Shown one piece after another: positions 8,882 to 18,347 of a stretch of 64,000 nt of DNA (positions within the stretch are counted from its first letter, which is position 1; each line of letters starts with the position of its first letter). This DNA is from Novosphingobium pokkalii (lineage in GTDB: Bacteria; Pseudomonadota; Alphaproteobacteria; Sphingomonadales; Sphingomonadaceae). The translations under genes were made by a program, and so were the position numbers. Location: positions 62,001 to 126,000 of the forward strand of contig NZ_BMZP01000002.1 of assembly GCF_014652855.1 (NCBI RefSeq), in the 5' to 3' direction. The notes below the pieces were generated by a model. The model did no database searches. It saw only the letters and a program-made list of their open reading frames with translations, and was not told the DNA's origin.

Positions 8882-9152
8882 TATGCGTCTCCACTTCCGT
8901 ATCGGTCCCGGCGCCGCGCGGGCGCCTCTTGCCGCCACCATGTGGGAAAGCCTGGCGGTTCGGCAAGGGGCAGCAAGGCCATGGTGGCAAATCCGCGCCC
9001 GGTTTCCCCGCCATCCACAGCGGCATCCACAGGCCGGGGCGGGAATGTCGGGAAAAATGCAACTTTGCTGTTGCGCCGTTCCCCAACCCCCGTTATTGGC
9101 CCGCCTCACCCCAGCGGGATGGCCCTTGTGGCTTCCCACTGAAAACGCCAGA

Positions 9153-9227
9153 GCGGGCGTAGCTCAGGGGTAGAGCACAACCTTGCCAAGGTTGGGGTCG
9201 AGGGTTCGAATCCCTTCGCCCGCTCCA
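9153..9227 (+). tRNA. tRNA-Gly(GCC), copy 1
   Basis: Complete cloverleaf. The acceptor stem GCGGGCG/CGCCCGC, D arm AGCTCAGGGGTAGAGC, anticodon stem-loop AACCTTGCCAAGGTT with anticodon GCC, T arm GGGTTCGAATCCC, discriminator U and an encoded CCA are all visible. Confidence 0.97.
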
Positions 9228-9274
9228 GTTTTCAGACCCTTGCACGGCCGGCATCCGGCCCGCGCAAACGCCGA

Positions 9275-9349
9275 GCGGGCGTAGCTCAGGGGTAGAGCAC
9301 AACCTTGCCAAGGTTGGGGTCGAGGGTTCGAATCCCTTCGCCCGCTCCA
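9275..9349 (+). tRNA. tRNA-Gly(GCC), copy 2
   Basis: Identical in sequence to copy 1, 47 bases downstream, with CCA encoded. It is a tandem duplication and is probably co-transcribed. Its last 25 bases plus seven flanking bases are repeated 124 bp further on. Confidence 0.97.
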
Positions 9350-9440
9350 GTTTGCCTCTCCCATTGCTTTATCAATCCACGGCGGCGCCAGGCCGAGGGG
9401 AACCCTCGAGTCTTGTGTTGGCCCTCCGCGCAGCAGCGCT

Positions 9441-9480
9441 GCGGGCGTGGTTCGAATCCCTTCGCCCGCTCCAGTTTGCC
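9441..9480 (+). pseudogene. tRNA-Gly 3'-end remnant / possible attachment scar
   Basis: Positions 9449-9480 repeat 9325-9356 exactly: 32 bases spanning the T arm, acceptor 3' strand and CCA of tRNA-Gly plus the flank AGTTTGCC. Just 5' lies GCGGGCGT, identical to the tRNA 5' acceptor strand, while the D and anticodon arms are missing. It cannot make a tRNA. It is either a deleted third gene copy or the direct repeat left by an element that once integrated into tRNA-Gly. Confidence 0.8.
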
Positions 9481-9567
9481 CAAGCGGGGCACTTTCAGAC
9501 ATCGACAGCGTCAGGTTGCACAGGGCCGTTGGTCTTGGTGGGGTTGTGCTGCGCGCCGCGCAGGCGC

Positions 9568-9606
9568 AAAAAAAGGGGCGCACACCCAGCGGTGGCGCCC
9601 CCTTTT
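9568..9606 (-). terminator. Intrinsic terminator of the adenosine kinase gene
   Basis: On the minus strand GGGGGCGC pairs with GCGCCCC around a short loop and is followed by seven T residues (9568-9574 on the plus strand are A). It sits just past the stop at 9624. The plus strand also ends in CTTTTC, so it may work weakly for the tRNA side. Confidence 0.85.
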
Positions 9607-9623
9607 CGTCGATCGCTTGCGCG

Positions 9624-10640
9624 TCAGGCGATACCGGTCAGCGCCTTGAGATCGGCTTCCGGGCGGGCGCCATAGTGGGCGATCACTTCTGCGGCGCAGA
9701 CCGCGCCCAGGCGCAGGCTTTCGGCCAGCGGCAGGCCGCGCACGTGGCCATAGAGGAAGCCGGCGGCAAACAGGTCACCGGCGCCGGTGGTGTCCACCAC
9801 CTTGGCGATGGGCTGGGCGCTGACATGGGCTTCCTCGCCCGCGTGGCAGGCGTGGGCACCGTGTTCGCCGCGCGTGACCACCAGCGTCGGCACCTTGCCG
9901 CGCAGTGCCGCCATGCCGTCGTGGAAATCGGCCTGGCCGGTCAGCGCGGCCAGTTCATGCTCGTTGGCAAAGAGGATGTCGATCAGCCCGTCGGCGATCA
10001 GTGCGCGGAAATCGTCGCCATGGCGCGCAATCACGAAAGCGTCGGACAGGGTGAAGGCCACTTGCGTGCCGGCGGCGCGGGCGGCGGTGATCGCCTTGCG
10101 CATGGCGGCGCGGGGCTCTTCGGGATCCCAGAGATAGCCTTCCAGGTAGAGCACGCGCGAAGCCGCGATCACGGTTTCGTCGAGCGCGGCAGCCGGCAGG
10201 AACTGCGAGGCGCCGAGGAACGTGTTCATCGTGCGCTGGCCATCGGGGGTCACGAAGATCAGGCACTGCGCCGTGGGCGGATCGCCGGCGCGGGCGGCGG
10301 TATCGAAGGCAATGCCACCGGCGCGGATATCGTGGGCAAAGACGCGGCCGAACTGGTCATCCGCCACCTGGCCGATGAAAGCGCAGGATGCGCCGAGCGC
10401 GGCCAGGCCCGCCAGCGTGTTGGCGGCAGACCCGCCGGAGATTTCGCGCGCCGGCCCCATCGCGGCATAGAGCGCGGCGGCGCGATCGGCGTCCACCAGC
10501 GTCATCCCGCCCTTGGCCAGGCCCAGGGCAGCGATGGCGTCATCGGCGGCAGGGGCCATGACGTCGACAATCGCGTTGCCGATGGCAATCACATCATAAC
10601 GGCGCGCGGCAGGCGCAGGGGTGGCGGAGATTTCGGCCAT
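9624..10640 (-). CDS. Adenosine kinase (PfkB family)
   Basis: Ribokinase/PfkB-family sugar kinase of 338 residues. GNAIVDVMA opens the fold, GGSAANTLAGLAALG is PfkB signature 1, and VVDTTGAGDLFAAGFLYG is signature 2 with the catalytic aspartate in GAGD. The close spacing and the conserved FLGASQFLP suggest the adenosine kinase subgroup common in alphaproteobacteria, which salvages adenosine to AMP. A different nucleoside or sugar substrate is possible. The ATG at 10640 is preceded by AAGAGA; an ATG ten codons upstream is less likely. Confidence 0.85.
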   Translation of the reverse strand: MAEISATPAPAARRYDVIAIGNAIVDVMAPAADDAIAALGLAKGGMTLVDADRAAALYAAMGPAREISGGSAANTLAGLAALGASCAFIGQVADDQFGRVFAHDIRAGGIAFDTAARAGDPPTAQCLIFVTPDGQRTMNTFLGASQFLPAAALDETVIAASRVLYLEGYLWDPEEPRAAMRKAITAARAAGTQVAFTLSDAFVIARHGDDFRALIADGLIDILFANEHELAALTGQADFHDGMAALRGKVPTLVVTRGEHGAHACHAGEEAHVSAQPIAKVVDTTGAGDLFAAGFLYGHVRGLPLAESLRLGAVCAAEVIAHYGARPEADLKALTGIA

Positions 10641-10759
10641 GGTCTCTTTCGCAACGAATGGGGAAGGCAATGACCTTGCCGCCTACCCGCAGCGTCGGCC
10701 CGCCGCAAGGCCGCATACGCCCGCTTGCATCGCGGGCGCGGGCACGCCATCACCGCGCG

Positions 10760-11281
10760 ATGCTGCGCCCCGCCTTGATGCCCGCCCGCCCGATGCCCGA
10801 CCGATTGCCGTCTTGCGCCGTGTCGCTGCCTGGCGGCTGGCGCGGGCTAATGGCAGCGATGCTGGGCGCGGCCCTGCTGGCGGGATGCAATGGCGCAGTG
10901 CCGAGCGGCAAGGGGCCAGGGCGCTTGCCGGCGCCACGCCGACCTCCTGCGAGCCGACCGCCTGCCACACGGCCCCCGTCCCGCCTGCCCGCCCCGCAAC
11001 CACGCCCGGCGCCGACCATCCAGGTGGCGCCAGGGCTCGAAGGCGTGATCGGTGCGGATGGCGATGCGCTGGTGCGCCAGTTCGGCGCGCCCCGGCTCGA
11101 CATCAAGGAAGAGGATGCGCGCAAGCTGCAATGGAGCGGCACCGCGTGCATTCTCGATGTCTACCTCTACCCGCCGCAAGCCGGCGGGCGCCCCACCGCA
11201 ACTTATGTCGATGCGCGGCGGGGCGACGGGCGCGAGGTGGACCGCGCCGCCTGCGTGGCGGCGCTGCGGCAGCGGCCCTGA
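10760..11281 (+). CDS. Putative lipoprotein of unknown function
   Basis: No family recognised. A hydrophobic stretch MAAMLGAALLAGC ends in a lipobox (LAGC), so the mature protein should be lipid-anchored. A proline- and arginine-rich linker follows, and then a compact domain containing DALVRQFGAPRLDIKEEDAR and CILDVYLYPP. This resembles small periplasmic proteins in which an FGxP segment precedes a conserved W and C. The start is uncertain: several ATGs (10670, 10760, 10796) lie upstream and none has a convincing ribosome site. It is divergent from the adenosine kinase gene and convergent with the DoxX gene. Confidence 0.65.
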   Translation: MLRPALMPARPMPDRLPSCAVSLPGGWRGLMAAMLGAALLAGCNGAVPSGKGPGRLPAPRRPPASRPPATRPPSRLPAPQPRPAPTIQVAPGLEGVIGADGDALVRQFGAPRLDIKEEDARKLQWSGTACILDVYLYPPQAGGRPTATYVDARRGDGREVDRAACVAALRQRP

Positions 11282-11288
11282 TCCGCCC

Positions 11289-11834
11289 TTATACCTGCCA
11301 CCAGCGGCGGCGGGCGACGGCGACCGTGCCGGTCGGATTGCCGTCCACGTCGGTGACGGTTTCCACGCGCGTGGCGGGCGTTTCGGCCAGTGCCTCCGCC
11401 CGGCCTTCGGCGCGGGCGGCGCGCATTTCCGCGTCGCGCGCGGCGCTTTCGCGATCGCGGCGGGCGCGCAGACCGTCATAGCTCCACGCCACCTGGCGAT
11501 GGGCGAACAGCGCCAGCAGGCCACCGGCAATGGCGAGGTTCTTGAGCGCTTCCACCACCTGGGTGTGATCGAGCAGGTTGTGGTGGAAGAACAGGATGGT
11601 CAGCAGCGTGAAGCCGGCCAGCAGCACCGCGAAGATGCGCGTGGCCACGCCGAACATCAGCGCCAGGCCGCCAATCAGTTCGAACAGGCCGGTCGGCAGC
11701 GCCAGATCGGGCGAGAGGCCGACGCCAGCCAGCGCCGCTTGCGCGCTGCTCACGTCGAACAGCTTGCCCAAGCCCGAGATGATGAAGAGAAGCGACAGCA
11801 GGATACGCCCTGCCAAGGCCGCGATGGTGTTCAT
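11289..11834 (-). CDS. DoxX family membrane protein
   Basis: Inner-membrane protein of 181 residues. The first 130 residues hold four hydrophobic segments with the DoxX pattern: AGRILLSLLFIISGLGKL at the start, FELIGGLALMFG in the middle and VEALKNLAIAGGLL late. A charged, arginine- and alanine-rich cytoplasmic tail follows. DoxX-like proteins are linked to redox and thiosulfate-quinone chemistry in a few organisms, but for most the role is unknown. The ATG at 11834 has AAAGG at proper spacing; a nearby ATG at 11840 is too close to it. Confidence 0.85.
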   Translation of the reverse strand: MNTIAALAGRILLSLLFIISGLGKLFDVSSAQAALAGVGLSPDLALPTGLFELIGGLALMFGVATRIFAVLLAGFTLLTILFFHHNLLDHTQVVEALKNLAIAGGLLALFAHRQVAWSYDGLRARRDRESAARDAEMRAARAEGRAEALAETPATRVETVTDVDGNPTGTVAVARRRWWQV

Positions 11835-11933
11835 GGGCATACCTTTCCATGCCATTGTCCAGCCCCCGTCCTCGCAAGAGGTCATGCGGCAACAATGGCG
11901 GCAGGCCCGGTTAGGTTCCTTGCGGCAGAGCCG

Positions 11934-12488
11934 TTACAGGCGCGGCAGGGTCACGCCGCGCTGGCCCATGTACTTGCCGGCGCGATCGGCATAGCTGGTC
12001 TCGCACGGTTCGTTGCCTTGCAGGAACAGGAACTGGCACGCGCCCTCGTTGGCATAGATGCGCGCGGGCAGCGGCGTGGTGTTGGAGAATTCCAGCGTCA
12101 CGTGCCCTTCCCAGCCGGGTTCGAGCGGCGTGACGTTCACGATGATGCCGCAGCGGGCATAGGTGGACTTGCCGAGGCAGATCACCAGCACATCGCGCGG
12201 GACGCGGAAATATTCCACCGTGCGCGCCAGGGCGAACGAGTTGGGCGGGATCACGCAGACGTCGGTCTGGCGATCGACGAACGAGTTGCTGGCGAAATCC
12301 TTGGGATCGACCACGGCCGAATCGACATTGGTGAAGATCTTGAACTCGTCGGCCACGCGCGCGTCATAGCCATAGGACGAGAGGCCATAGCTGATGCAGC
12401 CTTCGCGGCGCTGGGTCTCCACGAAAGGCTCGATCATGCCTTCGGTGAGCGCCTTGTTGCGGATCCACTTGTCGGAGAGAATGGCCAA
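11934..12488 (-). CDS. dcd: dCTP deaminase
   Basis: Enzyme of 184 residues that converts dCTP to dUTP for thymidylate synthesis. Family landmarks are [23 protein letters not shown] and the catalytic-site segment [10 protein letters not shown], with a terminal [14 protein letters not shown]. The length and sequence fit the homotrimeric deaminase rather than dUTPase. Translation starts at an unusual TTG (12488), supported by AAAGGA six bases upstream and by the universal N-terminus MAILSDKWI. Cytidine deaminase lies just upstream, grouping pyrimidine-nucleotide genes. Confidence 0.95.
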   Translation of the reverse strand: MAILSDKWIRNKALTEGMIEPFVETQRREGCISYGLSSYGYDARVADEFKIFTNVDSAVVDPKDFASNSFVDRQTDVCVIPPNSFALARTVEYFRVPRDVLVICLGKSTYARCGIIVNVTPLEPGWEGHVTLEFSNTTPLPARIYANEGACQFLFLQGNEPCETSYADRAGKYMGQRGVTLPRL

Positions 12489-12523
12489 GGCCGGTCCTTT
12501 TGTTTGGCGGAAAGGCAGGCCGA

Positions 12524-12982
12524 TCAGCCCAGGTGGGCCGGCCCGAACGCGCGCGGTAGCAGGAATGACAGGCGTTCTTCAATAACCACGCCATCGCCCC
12601 CGGCGCTCAGCACCAGCGGATCGGTGCCGCCCAGCGCGGCCTGCTCGTGCAGCACCTGGCGGCAGCGGCCGCACGGGGTGATCGGATCGCCGTCCACCCC
12701 TTCCGGGCCGCCGGCCACTGCCACGGCAATCAGCCCGCCGCGCTGCCCGGCATGGGCGGCATTGGCGCAAGCCACGGTTTCGGCACAGAGCGAAAGGCCA
12801 TAGCTGGCGTTTTCCACGTTGCAGCCGGTGACCACGCTGCCATCGCCGAACAGCAGCGCCGCGCCGACGGTGAAGCGCGAATAAGGGGCATAGGCGGTGT
12901 CGCGCGCGGCGCGGGCCTTGGCGATCAGCGCGGTGCGGGTGGCTTCGTCGGGCGCAGAATCGGGCATCATCTTCTTGTCCAT
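12524..12982 (-). CDS. cdd: Cytidine deaminase
   Basis: Small zinc deaminase of 152 residues that converts cytidine and deoxycytidine to uridine forms. The zinc site is [11 protein letters not shown], with cysteine and the catalytic glutamate, plus PCGRCRQVL with two more cysteines. This is the homotetrameric three-cysteine type. [13 protein letters not shown] is the family N-terminal motif. The ATG overlaps the stop of the upstream GH25-like gene as TGATG, so translational coupling is expected, and dcd follows 35 bases later. Confidence 0.95.
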   Translation of the reverse strand: MDKKMMPDSAPDEATRTALIAKARAARDTAYAPYSRFTVGAALLFGDGSVVTGCNVENASYGLSLCAETVACANAAHAGQRGGLIAVAVAGGPEGVDGDPITPCGRCRQVLHEQAALGGTDPLVLSAGGDGVVIEERLSFLLPRAFGPAHLG

Positions 12983-13677
12983 CAAGGTTGCACCACCACC
13001 CAGCGCAGCGGGCCGGGCGCGGCCTTGCCGTGGTAGCGGTCGGTGGCGGTCCACATCACGAAGGGGCGCCCGGCATAGCCAGGCTCGATATAGTCCTGCC
13101 GCACCCAGATGTTGCGGTCGATCACCGCCGCCAGGTGATAGCGGCTTTCGATCCCGCGCGAGAGCATCAGGATGGCAGGCTTCCCGGCGTGCATCTCTAC
13201 CTGGTTGAGGAACGTGGTCAGCTCGCTTTGCAGCGCGGCTTCGGTCGGCGGCGTGGGGCAGGACCGCGAATCGATATCGAGCGCGACGGCGGGCGGCAGC
13301 AGGCTGTCCTCGCGCGGGACCATGGTGACGAAATTGGCCGCCTGGGCATCGCCTGGCGCGCACAGGTCATAGACATGGACCGCGCCGACCTGGAGCCCGG
13401 CAGTGCGCGCCTGGTCGAGGCTATCGGTAAAGGCATCGTCGCGGCGCTGCGGGCCTTCGCTGGCCGTCAGATAGACGAAATCGGCGCCATCGCCCTTGAG
13501 CAGGCGCCAGTCGACCGGGGCATCGTGCACGTCGGCCCAGGCCCCCTGGACCGGGAAGCGCTGGTGATCTGGCCGCCACACCCGCGATTGCCACCACAGC
13601 AGGCCCGCGCCCACCAGCGCCGCCAGCAGCAACGCCGCCAGAGCGCGCCGCAGCGCCGTATTCCTGCGTCTAGCCAT
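12982..13677 (-). CDS. GH25 lysozyme-like membrane-anchored protein
   Basis: Protein of 231 residues. An N-terminal basic stretch and one hydrophobic helix (about residues 12-31) anchor or export it. The rest follows the GH25 muramidase plan: GAWADVHDAPVDW matches the first strand and FVYLTASEG the second, followed by the central strand AVALDIDSRSC. The usual GH25 catalytic DxE in that strand is here DID, so the catalytic glutamate appears to be an aspartate and activity is uncertain. It is coupled to cdd by a one-base overlap, an odd partnership with no obvious functional link. Confidence 0.75.
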   Translation of the reverse strand: MARRRNTALRRALAALLLAALVGAGLLWWQSRVWRPDHQRFPVQGAWADVHDAPVDWRLLKGDGADFVYLTASEGPQRRDDAFTDSLDQARTAGLQVGAVHVYDLCAPGDAQAANFVTMVPREDSLLPPAVALDIDSRSCPTPPTEAALQSELTTFLNQVEMHAGKPAILMLSRGIESRYHLAAVIDRNIWVRQDYIEPGYAGRPFVMWTATDRYHGKAAPGPLRWVVVQP

Positions 13678-13778
13678 GAAAGAGATTCGCCCCGCGCCTT
13701 GGATCAAGCGCGGCCCATAGGGCATGGGTGGGATGACGTCAAAATGCGCGCGGCATGACGTCAGCTTTTGCCGGGCAC

Positions 13779-13825
13779 GGCCCGAACGGCGTGAGCGGAC
13801 GATCCCCCCACGCGCCGTTCGGGCC
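13779..13825. terminator. Inverted repeat downstream of pheT
   Basis: GGCCCGAACGGCG (13779-13791) and its exact complement CGCCGTTCGGGCC (13813-13825) form a 13-bp stem with a 21-base loop, 30 bases past the pheT stop. There is no strong T run, so termination is likely but may need Rho. Confidence 0.6.
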
Positions 13826-13855
13826 GAGCCTGCCGAAGAAGCGCCTGCGCTGCGC

Positions 13856-16246
13856 TCAGCCGCGCAGGGTGCCGCCCTGCTTGGCCGCCGCCGCGACGAT
13901 CTTGTCGGAGATCGCCTTGAGCGCGGCTTCGTCGAAGCTCTTGTCGCCCGGTTGCAGCGTCACTTCGATGGCGAGGCTCTTGTGCCCTTCCGGCACGCCC
14001 TGGCCACGGAAATCGTCGAACACGCGGGCGGCCACGATGCTGGCCTTGTCGGCGCCCTTGACCGCGCGCAGCAGGTCGCCGGCCGGCACCTTGGCATCGA
14101 CCAGGAACGCGAAATCGCGCGTCACCGCCTGGAGCGCGGGCGGCGCGAAGTGCGGGCGGGCAAAGCCTGGCGCGGCCTTCCTGGCCGGGATACGGTCAAG
14201 GAACAGCTCGACCACCGCCACCGGGCCTTCGAGGCCAAAGGCCTTGGCCGTGGCAGGATGGACCATGCCGAAGCGCGCCAGCACCTGCTTGGGCCCGAGG
14301 CGCAGCATGGCCGACTGGCCGGGATGGAACTGGCTGCCCGCCTCGCCCATCACTTGCAGGTTGTCCACCGGCGCACCGGCCTCACCCAGCAGCGCGAGCG
14401 CCTCGGCCTTGGCATCGAAAGCGTCGAAGGCTTGCGCCTTGCCGCTGGCCCAGCCGCGCGGGGTGCGCTCGCCGGCCAGCACCACGGCAAGGCTCAAGCG
14501 TTCGTCGCTGCTGCCATCATCGGCGCGCAGATAGCGGCGGCCGATCTCGAACAGGCGCACGGCGGTTGCGCCGCGATCGAGGTTGCGGCGCACGGCCGCC
14601 AGCAGGCCGGGCAGGAGCGACGGGCGCATGGCCTTGAGGTCTTCCGAAATCGGATTGGCCAGGGTCCACACGAACTGCCCATCGGCAAAGTGTTCGGCCT
14701 GGGCGGTGGGCAGGAACGACCAGGTCACCGCCTCGTGCAGCCCGCGCGCAGCAGCCGCGCGGCGCAGGCGGCGTTCGAGCAGTTGCACCGGGGTAGCCGT
14801 GGGCCGCGCCACGCCATCGGCGCGGGGCAGCGGCGTGGAGGGCACGGCATCGAGGCCATGCACGCGGATCACTTCCTCCACCAGATCGGGCGCGCCGGCA
14901 ATGTCCGGGCGCCAGGTCGGCACAGTGACGGTCCAGTCTTCATCCACGGCAAAGCCCAGCGCGGTGAGGATGCGCTTCTGCTCGCTCTGCGCCACGGCAA
15001 TGCCGCCGAGCCGCCCGGCCAGCGCCGGGTCATAGGCGATCGCGCGCTGCGCCAGCGGCGGCGTGCCCACGCGCACCACTTCGCTCGCCGTGCCGCCGCA
15101 GATCTCCAGCACCAGCGCGGTCAGGAGATCCATGCCGGTGTCGAGGAACGCAGGGTCCACCCCGCGCTCGAACCGCCCGCGCGCGTCGCTGGCCAGCGCC
15201 AGGGCCTGGCCGGTGCGGGCGATATGCGCCGGATCGAAATAGGCGACTTCGAGCAGCACGTCGGTGGTCTGGTCGGTGCAGCCGGAATGCTCGCCGCCCA
15301 TGATCCCGCCGATGTCGTGCACGCCGGCGTCGTCGGCAATCACGGTCATGAACGGCGCGAGCGCGTATTCCTTGCCGTTGAGCGCCAGGACGGTTTCGCC
15401 CTCGCGGGCCTTTCGCGCGGTGACCGCGCCGGTCAGGCGGGCGAGGTCATAGGCATGGGCCGGGCGGCCATAGCCGAGCATGACATAGTTGGTGATGTCC
15501 ACCAGCGCCGAGATCGGGCGCTGGCCAGCGGCCTTGAGCCGGTCTTGCAGCCATTGCGGCGAGGGGCCGTTCTGCACGCCCTTGATCACGCGGCCGTAAA
15601 AGGCCGGGCAGCCTTCCGCGTCCTCGATGCGGATGTCCACCGGGCACCGGCCTTCGCCCGCCACCGGCGCCACGTCGAGCGCGCGCAGGGTGCCGATACC
15701 GGCCGCCGCGAGATCGCGGGCAATGCCATAAACGCCCATGCAATCGGGGCGGTTGGGGGTGATCGCCACGTCGAACACCGGGTCGGAGCCGATATAGTCG
15801 GCAAACGACTGGCCCAGCGCGGTGTCTTCGGGCAGTTCGATGATGCCATCGTGCTCTTCACCCAGGCCGAGTTCGCGGGTGGAGCACATCATGCCGTTGG
15901 ATTCGACGCCACGGATCGCGCTCTTGCGCAGTTCCATGCCATTGGCCGGCACCACCGCGCCCGGCAGCCCGAGCACGCCGACCAGGCCTGCGCGCGCATT
16001 GGGCGCGCCGCAGACCACCTGGAGCGGCTGACCGTCACCCAGATCGACGCTGAGCACCTGGAGCTTGTCTGCCTGCGGATGCTTGTCCGCCGTGAGCACG
16101 CGCGCGACACGGAACTGCTTGAGCGCGGCCGAAGCATCGGTCACGCTTTCGATTTCCAGGCCCAGGCTGGTGAGCTTTTCGGCAATCTCGGTGGCGCTCG
16201 CTTGCGTATCGAGCAGGGCCTTGAGCCACGAAAGGGAAAACTTCAC
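13856..16246 (-). CDS. pheT: Phenylalanine-tRNA ligase beta subunit
   Basis: Beta chain of the alpha2-beta2 phenylalanyl-tRNA synthetase, 796 residues as usual. The N-terminus [13 protein letters not shown] is typical. It is followed by the tRNA-binding (EMAP-like) domain at about 40-150, the B3/B4 editing region in the middle ([11 protein letters not shown]), the B5 domain and the C-terminal ferredoxin-fold anticodon-binding domain (RDFAFLVDA to the end). The start overlaps the pheS stop by four bases (ATGA), giving coupled synthesis of the two subunits. Confidence 0.97.
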   Translation of the reverse strand: MKFSLSWLKALLDTQASATEIAEKLTSLGLEIESVTDASAALKQFRVARVLTADKHPQADKLQVLSVDLGDGQPLQVVCGAPNARAGLVGVLGLPGAVVPANGMELRKSAIRGVESNGMMCSTRELGLGEEHDGIIELPEDTALGQSFADYIGSDPVFDVAITPNRPDCMGVYGIARDLAAAGIGTLRALDVAPVAGEGRCPVDIRIEDAEGCPAFYGRVIKGVQNGPSPQWLQDRLKAAGQRPISALVDITNYVMLGYGRPAHAYDLARLTGAVTARKAREGETVLALNGKEYALAPFMTVIADDAGVHDIGGIMGGEHSGCTDQTTDVLLEVAYFDPAHIARTGQALALASDARGRFERGVDPAFLDTGMDLLTALVLEICGGTASEVVRVGTPPLAQRAIAYDPALAGRLGGIAVAQSEQKRILTALGFAVDEDWTVTVPTWRPDIAGAPDLVEEVIRVHGLDAVPSTPLPRADGVARPTATPVQLLERRLRRAAAARGLHEAVTWSFLPTAQAEHFADGQFVWTLANPISEDLKAMRPSLLPGLLAAVRRNLDRGATAVRLFEIGRRYLRADDGSSDERLSLAVVLAGERTPRGWASGKAQAFDAFDAKAEALALLGEAGAPVDNLQVMGEAGSQFHPGQSAMLRLGPKQVLARFGMVHPATAKAFGLEGPVAVVELFLDRIPARKAAPGFARPHFAPPALQAVTRDFAFLVDAKVPAGDLLRAVKGADKASIVAARVFDDFRGQGVPEGHKSLAIEVTLQPGDKSFDEAALKAISDKIVAAAAKQGGTLRG

Positions 16247-17343
16247 GGCTTCACTCCAACACCGCCGGAAAGGGTGGGCACGTCGAGCGCCCCGAAACCA
16301 TAATGGCCCAGCCAGCGGGCATCGCCATCGAAGAACGCGCGCAAGTCATCCAGGCCATACTTGAGCATGGCCAGGCGATCGACGCCGGTGCCAAAGGCAA
16401 AGCCCTGCCATTCATCAGGATCGAGCCCACCGAATTCGATCACCTTGCGGTTGACCATGCCCGAGCCGAGCACTTCCATCCAGCCGCCGCCCGGCGCATC
16501 GCCGCTGCCGCCGACCACGCGCTTGCCGTTCACCAGGGTATAGCCCACGTCCACTTCCACCGAGGGTTCGGTGAACGGGAAATAGCTGGGGCGCAGGCGC
16601 AGGACGATATCGTCGCGCTCGAAGAACGCCTTGAGGAAGGTTTCCAGCGTCCACTTGAGGTGGCCCAGGTGAATGCCCTTGTCGATCACCAGGCCTTCGA
16701 TCTGGTGGAACATCGGGGTGTGCGTGGCGTCGCTGTCAGAGCGGTAGACGCGGCCCGGGGCGATGATGCGCAAGGGCGCGCCCTGCTTCAACATCGCGCG
16801 GATCTGCACCGGCGAGGTATGCGTGCGCAGCAGCATGTCGCGCCCTTCCGCATCCTTGTCCGGGAAATAGAACGTGTCGTGCATGGCGCGCGCCGGATGC
16901 GTTTCGGGCATGTTGAGCGCGGTGAAATTGTGCCAGTCGTCTTCGATTTCCGGGCCACTGGCCACGGCAAAGCCCATGTCGGCAAAGATTTCGGCCAGCT
17001 CGTCCATCACCTGGCTGACCGGGTGGACCGATCCGCGCGGCGCTTCGGGCGCAGGCAGCGACAAGTCCACCGCTTCGGCCGCAAGGCGCGCTTCGAGGGC
17101 AGCGCTTTCCAGCGCGGCCTTGCGATCGGCCAGCGCCGTGGTCACCGCCTCGCGAAGGCTGTGGATCTGCGGGCCTTTGACCTGGCGCTCGTCCGGGCTC
17201 ATCTGGCCCATGGTCTTGAGCAGGGCGGAAACCCAGCCCTGCTTGCCCAGCGCGGACACGCGGATCGCCTCCACGGCTTCGAGCGTGGTGGCCGCCGCAA
17301 TGGCGCCGAGGGTTTCGGCCTGCTGTTGATCTAGCTGTTCCAT
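16243..17343 (-). CDS. pheS: Phenylalanine-tRNA ligase alpha subunit
   Basis: Catalytic chain of 366 residues. An N-terminal coiled-coil arm (about 1-95) precedes the class II synthetase core. Motif 2 is [20 protein letters not shown] and motif 3 is [21 protein letters not shown] and [11 protein letters not shown] are the usual active-site loops. It is downstream of rpmI and rplT and directly upstream of pheT, the conserved order in many bacteria except that infC is not adjacent here. The ATG at 17343 is the only start that gives the family N-terminus. Confidence 0.97.
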   Translation of the reverse strand: MEQLDQQQAETLGAIAAATTLEAVEAIRVSALGKQGWVSALLKTMGQMSPDERQVKGPQIHSLREAVTTALADRKAALESAALEARLAAEAVDLSLPAPEAPRGSVHPVSQVMDELAEIFADMGFAVASGPEIEDDWHNFTALNMPETHPARAMHDTFYFPDKDAEGRDMLLRTHTSPVQIRAMLKQGAPLRIIAPGRVYRSDSDATHTPMFHQIEGLVIDKGIHLGHLKWTLETFLKAFFERDDIVLRLRPSYFPFTEPSVEVDVGYTLVNGKRVVGGSGDAPGGGWMEVLGSGMVNRKVIEFGGLDPDEWQGFAFGTGVDRLAMLKYGLDDLRAFFDGDARWLGHYGFGALDVPTLSGGVGVKP

Positions 17344-17397
17344 CGCGCCTGCCGCTAGCGCTTTGCGGGGCGGAAGGGAAGATGGTGCAGCAACGCA

Positions 17398-17489
17398 ACA
17401 TGCCCTCCCCCAACCCCTCCCGCATACGGGAGGGGCTTTGTTTTGGCTCCCCCTCCCGTATGCGGGAGGGGGTCGGGGGGAGGGCATGT
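17398..17489. repeat. C-rich palindromic doublet, copy 1
   Basis: ACATGCCCTCCCCC and its near-exact complement bound a 92-bp element with two inner hairpins built on CCCCTCCCGC/GCGGGAGGGG. It lies between rplT and pheS. A diverged second copy is at 20327-20452. This is the architecture of REP/BIME-type intergenic repeats. Confidence 0.85.
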
Positions 17490-17508
17490 CAAAGACAACC
17501 CCCAACAG

Positions 17509-17545
17509 AAAAGGCGCCCGCCCCGGTGAGGGCGAGCGCCTTTTT
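17509..17545 (-). terminator. Intrinsic terminator after rplT
   Basis: On the minus strand AAAAAGGCGCTCGCCC pairs with GGGGCGGGCGCCTTTT around a TCACC loop, ending in a T tract. It lies 22 bases past the rplT stop and probably attenuates read-through into pheS, which would then need its own promoter or partial read-through. Confidence 0.8.
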
Positions 17546-17567
17546 GAACTGTATCGCGTTCGGGCGA

Positions 17568-17930
17568 TCAGGCGGCCGGGAGGGCAGCCTTGGCCTGGGC
17601 GATCACGGCCGCGAACACGCCACCTTCGTTCATGGCGAGGTCCGCCATGGCCTTGCGATCGAGTTCGATGCCGGCCAGCTTGGTGCCGTGGATGAACTGC
17701 GAATAGGTCAGGCCTTCGGCGCGAACCGCGGCGTTGATGCGCTGGATCCAAAGGGCGCGGAAAGTGCGCTTCTTGACCTTGCGGTCGCGGTAAGCGTACT
17801 GGCCAGCCTTTTCAACGGCTTGGCGGGCAACGCGGATCGTATTCTTGCGACGGCCGCGGTAACCCTTGGCCTGGTCGAGAATGCGCTTGTGCTTGGCACG
17901 CGTGGTCGTGCCGCGCTTGATACGGGACAT
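17568..17930 (-). CDS. rplT: 50S ribosomal protein L20
   Basis: Ribosomal protein of 120 residues, very basic in its N-terminal half, which is a long helix that binds 23S rRNA. The signature [20 protein letters not shown] is intact and the length is standard. L20 is needed early in large-subunit assembly. It follows rpmI by 12 bases in the same operon. In enterobacteria L20 represses its own operon through an RNA structure; no infC leader is present here to judge that. Confidence 0.98.
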   Translation of the reverse strand: MSRIKRGTTTRAKHKRILDQAKGYRGRRKNTIRVARQAVEKAGQYAYRDRKVKKRTFRALWIQRINAAVRAEGLTYSQFIHGTKLAGIELDRKAMADLAMNEGGVFAAVIAQAKAALPAA

Positions 17931-17942
17931 GGATCAGCCTCC

Positions 17943-18146
17943 TCAGTTCAGCCCGTAGGGCGCCCACTTCTTGATCACCTTCGCGTCAGCGTCGGAGATC
18001 ACGTCGGTGCCGCGGTTCTGGCGGATGTACTTGGCGTTGTGGCTGATCAGGCGGTGGCGCTTGCCGGCCACGCCGTGCTTGACCTTGCCGGTCGCGGTGA
18101 GCTTGAAGCGCTTCTTCACGCCGCTCTTGGTCTTGAGCTTGGGCAT
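17943..18146 (-). CDS. rpmI: 50S ribosomal protein L35
   Basis: Small basic ribosomal protein of 67 residues with the canonical [20 protein letters not shown] start and the [10 protein letters not shown] core. It heads the rpmI-rplT unit. The 200 bases upstream up to metA contain its promoter, not recognisable by eye, and a GC-rich inverted repeat. Confidence 0.98.
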   Translation of the reverse strand: MPKLKTKSGVKKRFKLTATGKVKHGVAGKRHRLISHNAKYIRQNRGTDVISDADAKVIKKWAPYGLN

Positions 18147-18280
18147 TTTCGTCTCCTTGTTCTGCGCGGTGTTCCTGCCGTGGCAGCCCTACGTGGCCAG
18201 GCCGGATCGTGATTCCGCGCGGATTGAAGGCGCGGCCCTTAACGAGGCCGCCCCGGTTTGGCAACCTGATTCGGGGGCGT

Positions 18281-18347
18281 TGGAGCCTGCCCCCTCCACC
18301 ACCCGCTGCGCGGGCGGTCCCCCTCCCCCGCTTCGCGAGGGAGGATC
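18281..18347. repeat. Diverged C-rich inverted repeats between metA and rpmI
   Basis: Short hairpins (CCCGCTGCGCGGG and CCTCCCCCGCTTCGCGAGGGAGG) occupy the gap after the metA stop. They resemble the C-rich doublets at 17398 and 20327 but lack the ACATGCCC ends. They could terminate metA transcription. Confidence 0.5.

Noticed and set aside
9449..9480. Third functional tRNA-Gly gene
   Set aside because: The D arm and anticodon arm are absent; only the T arm, acceptor 3' strand and CCA remain.
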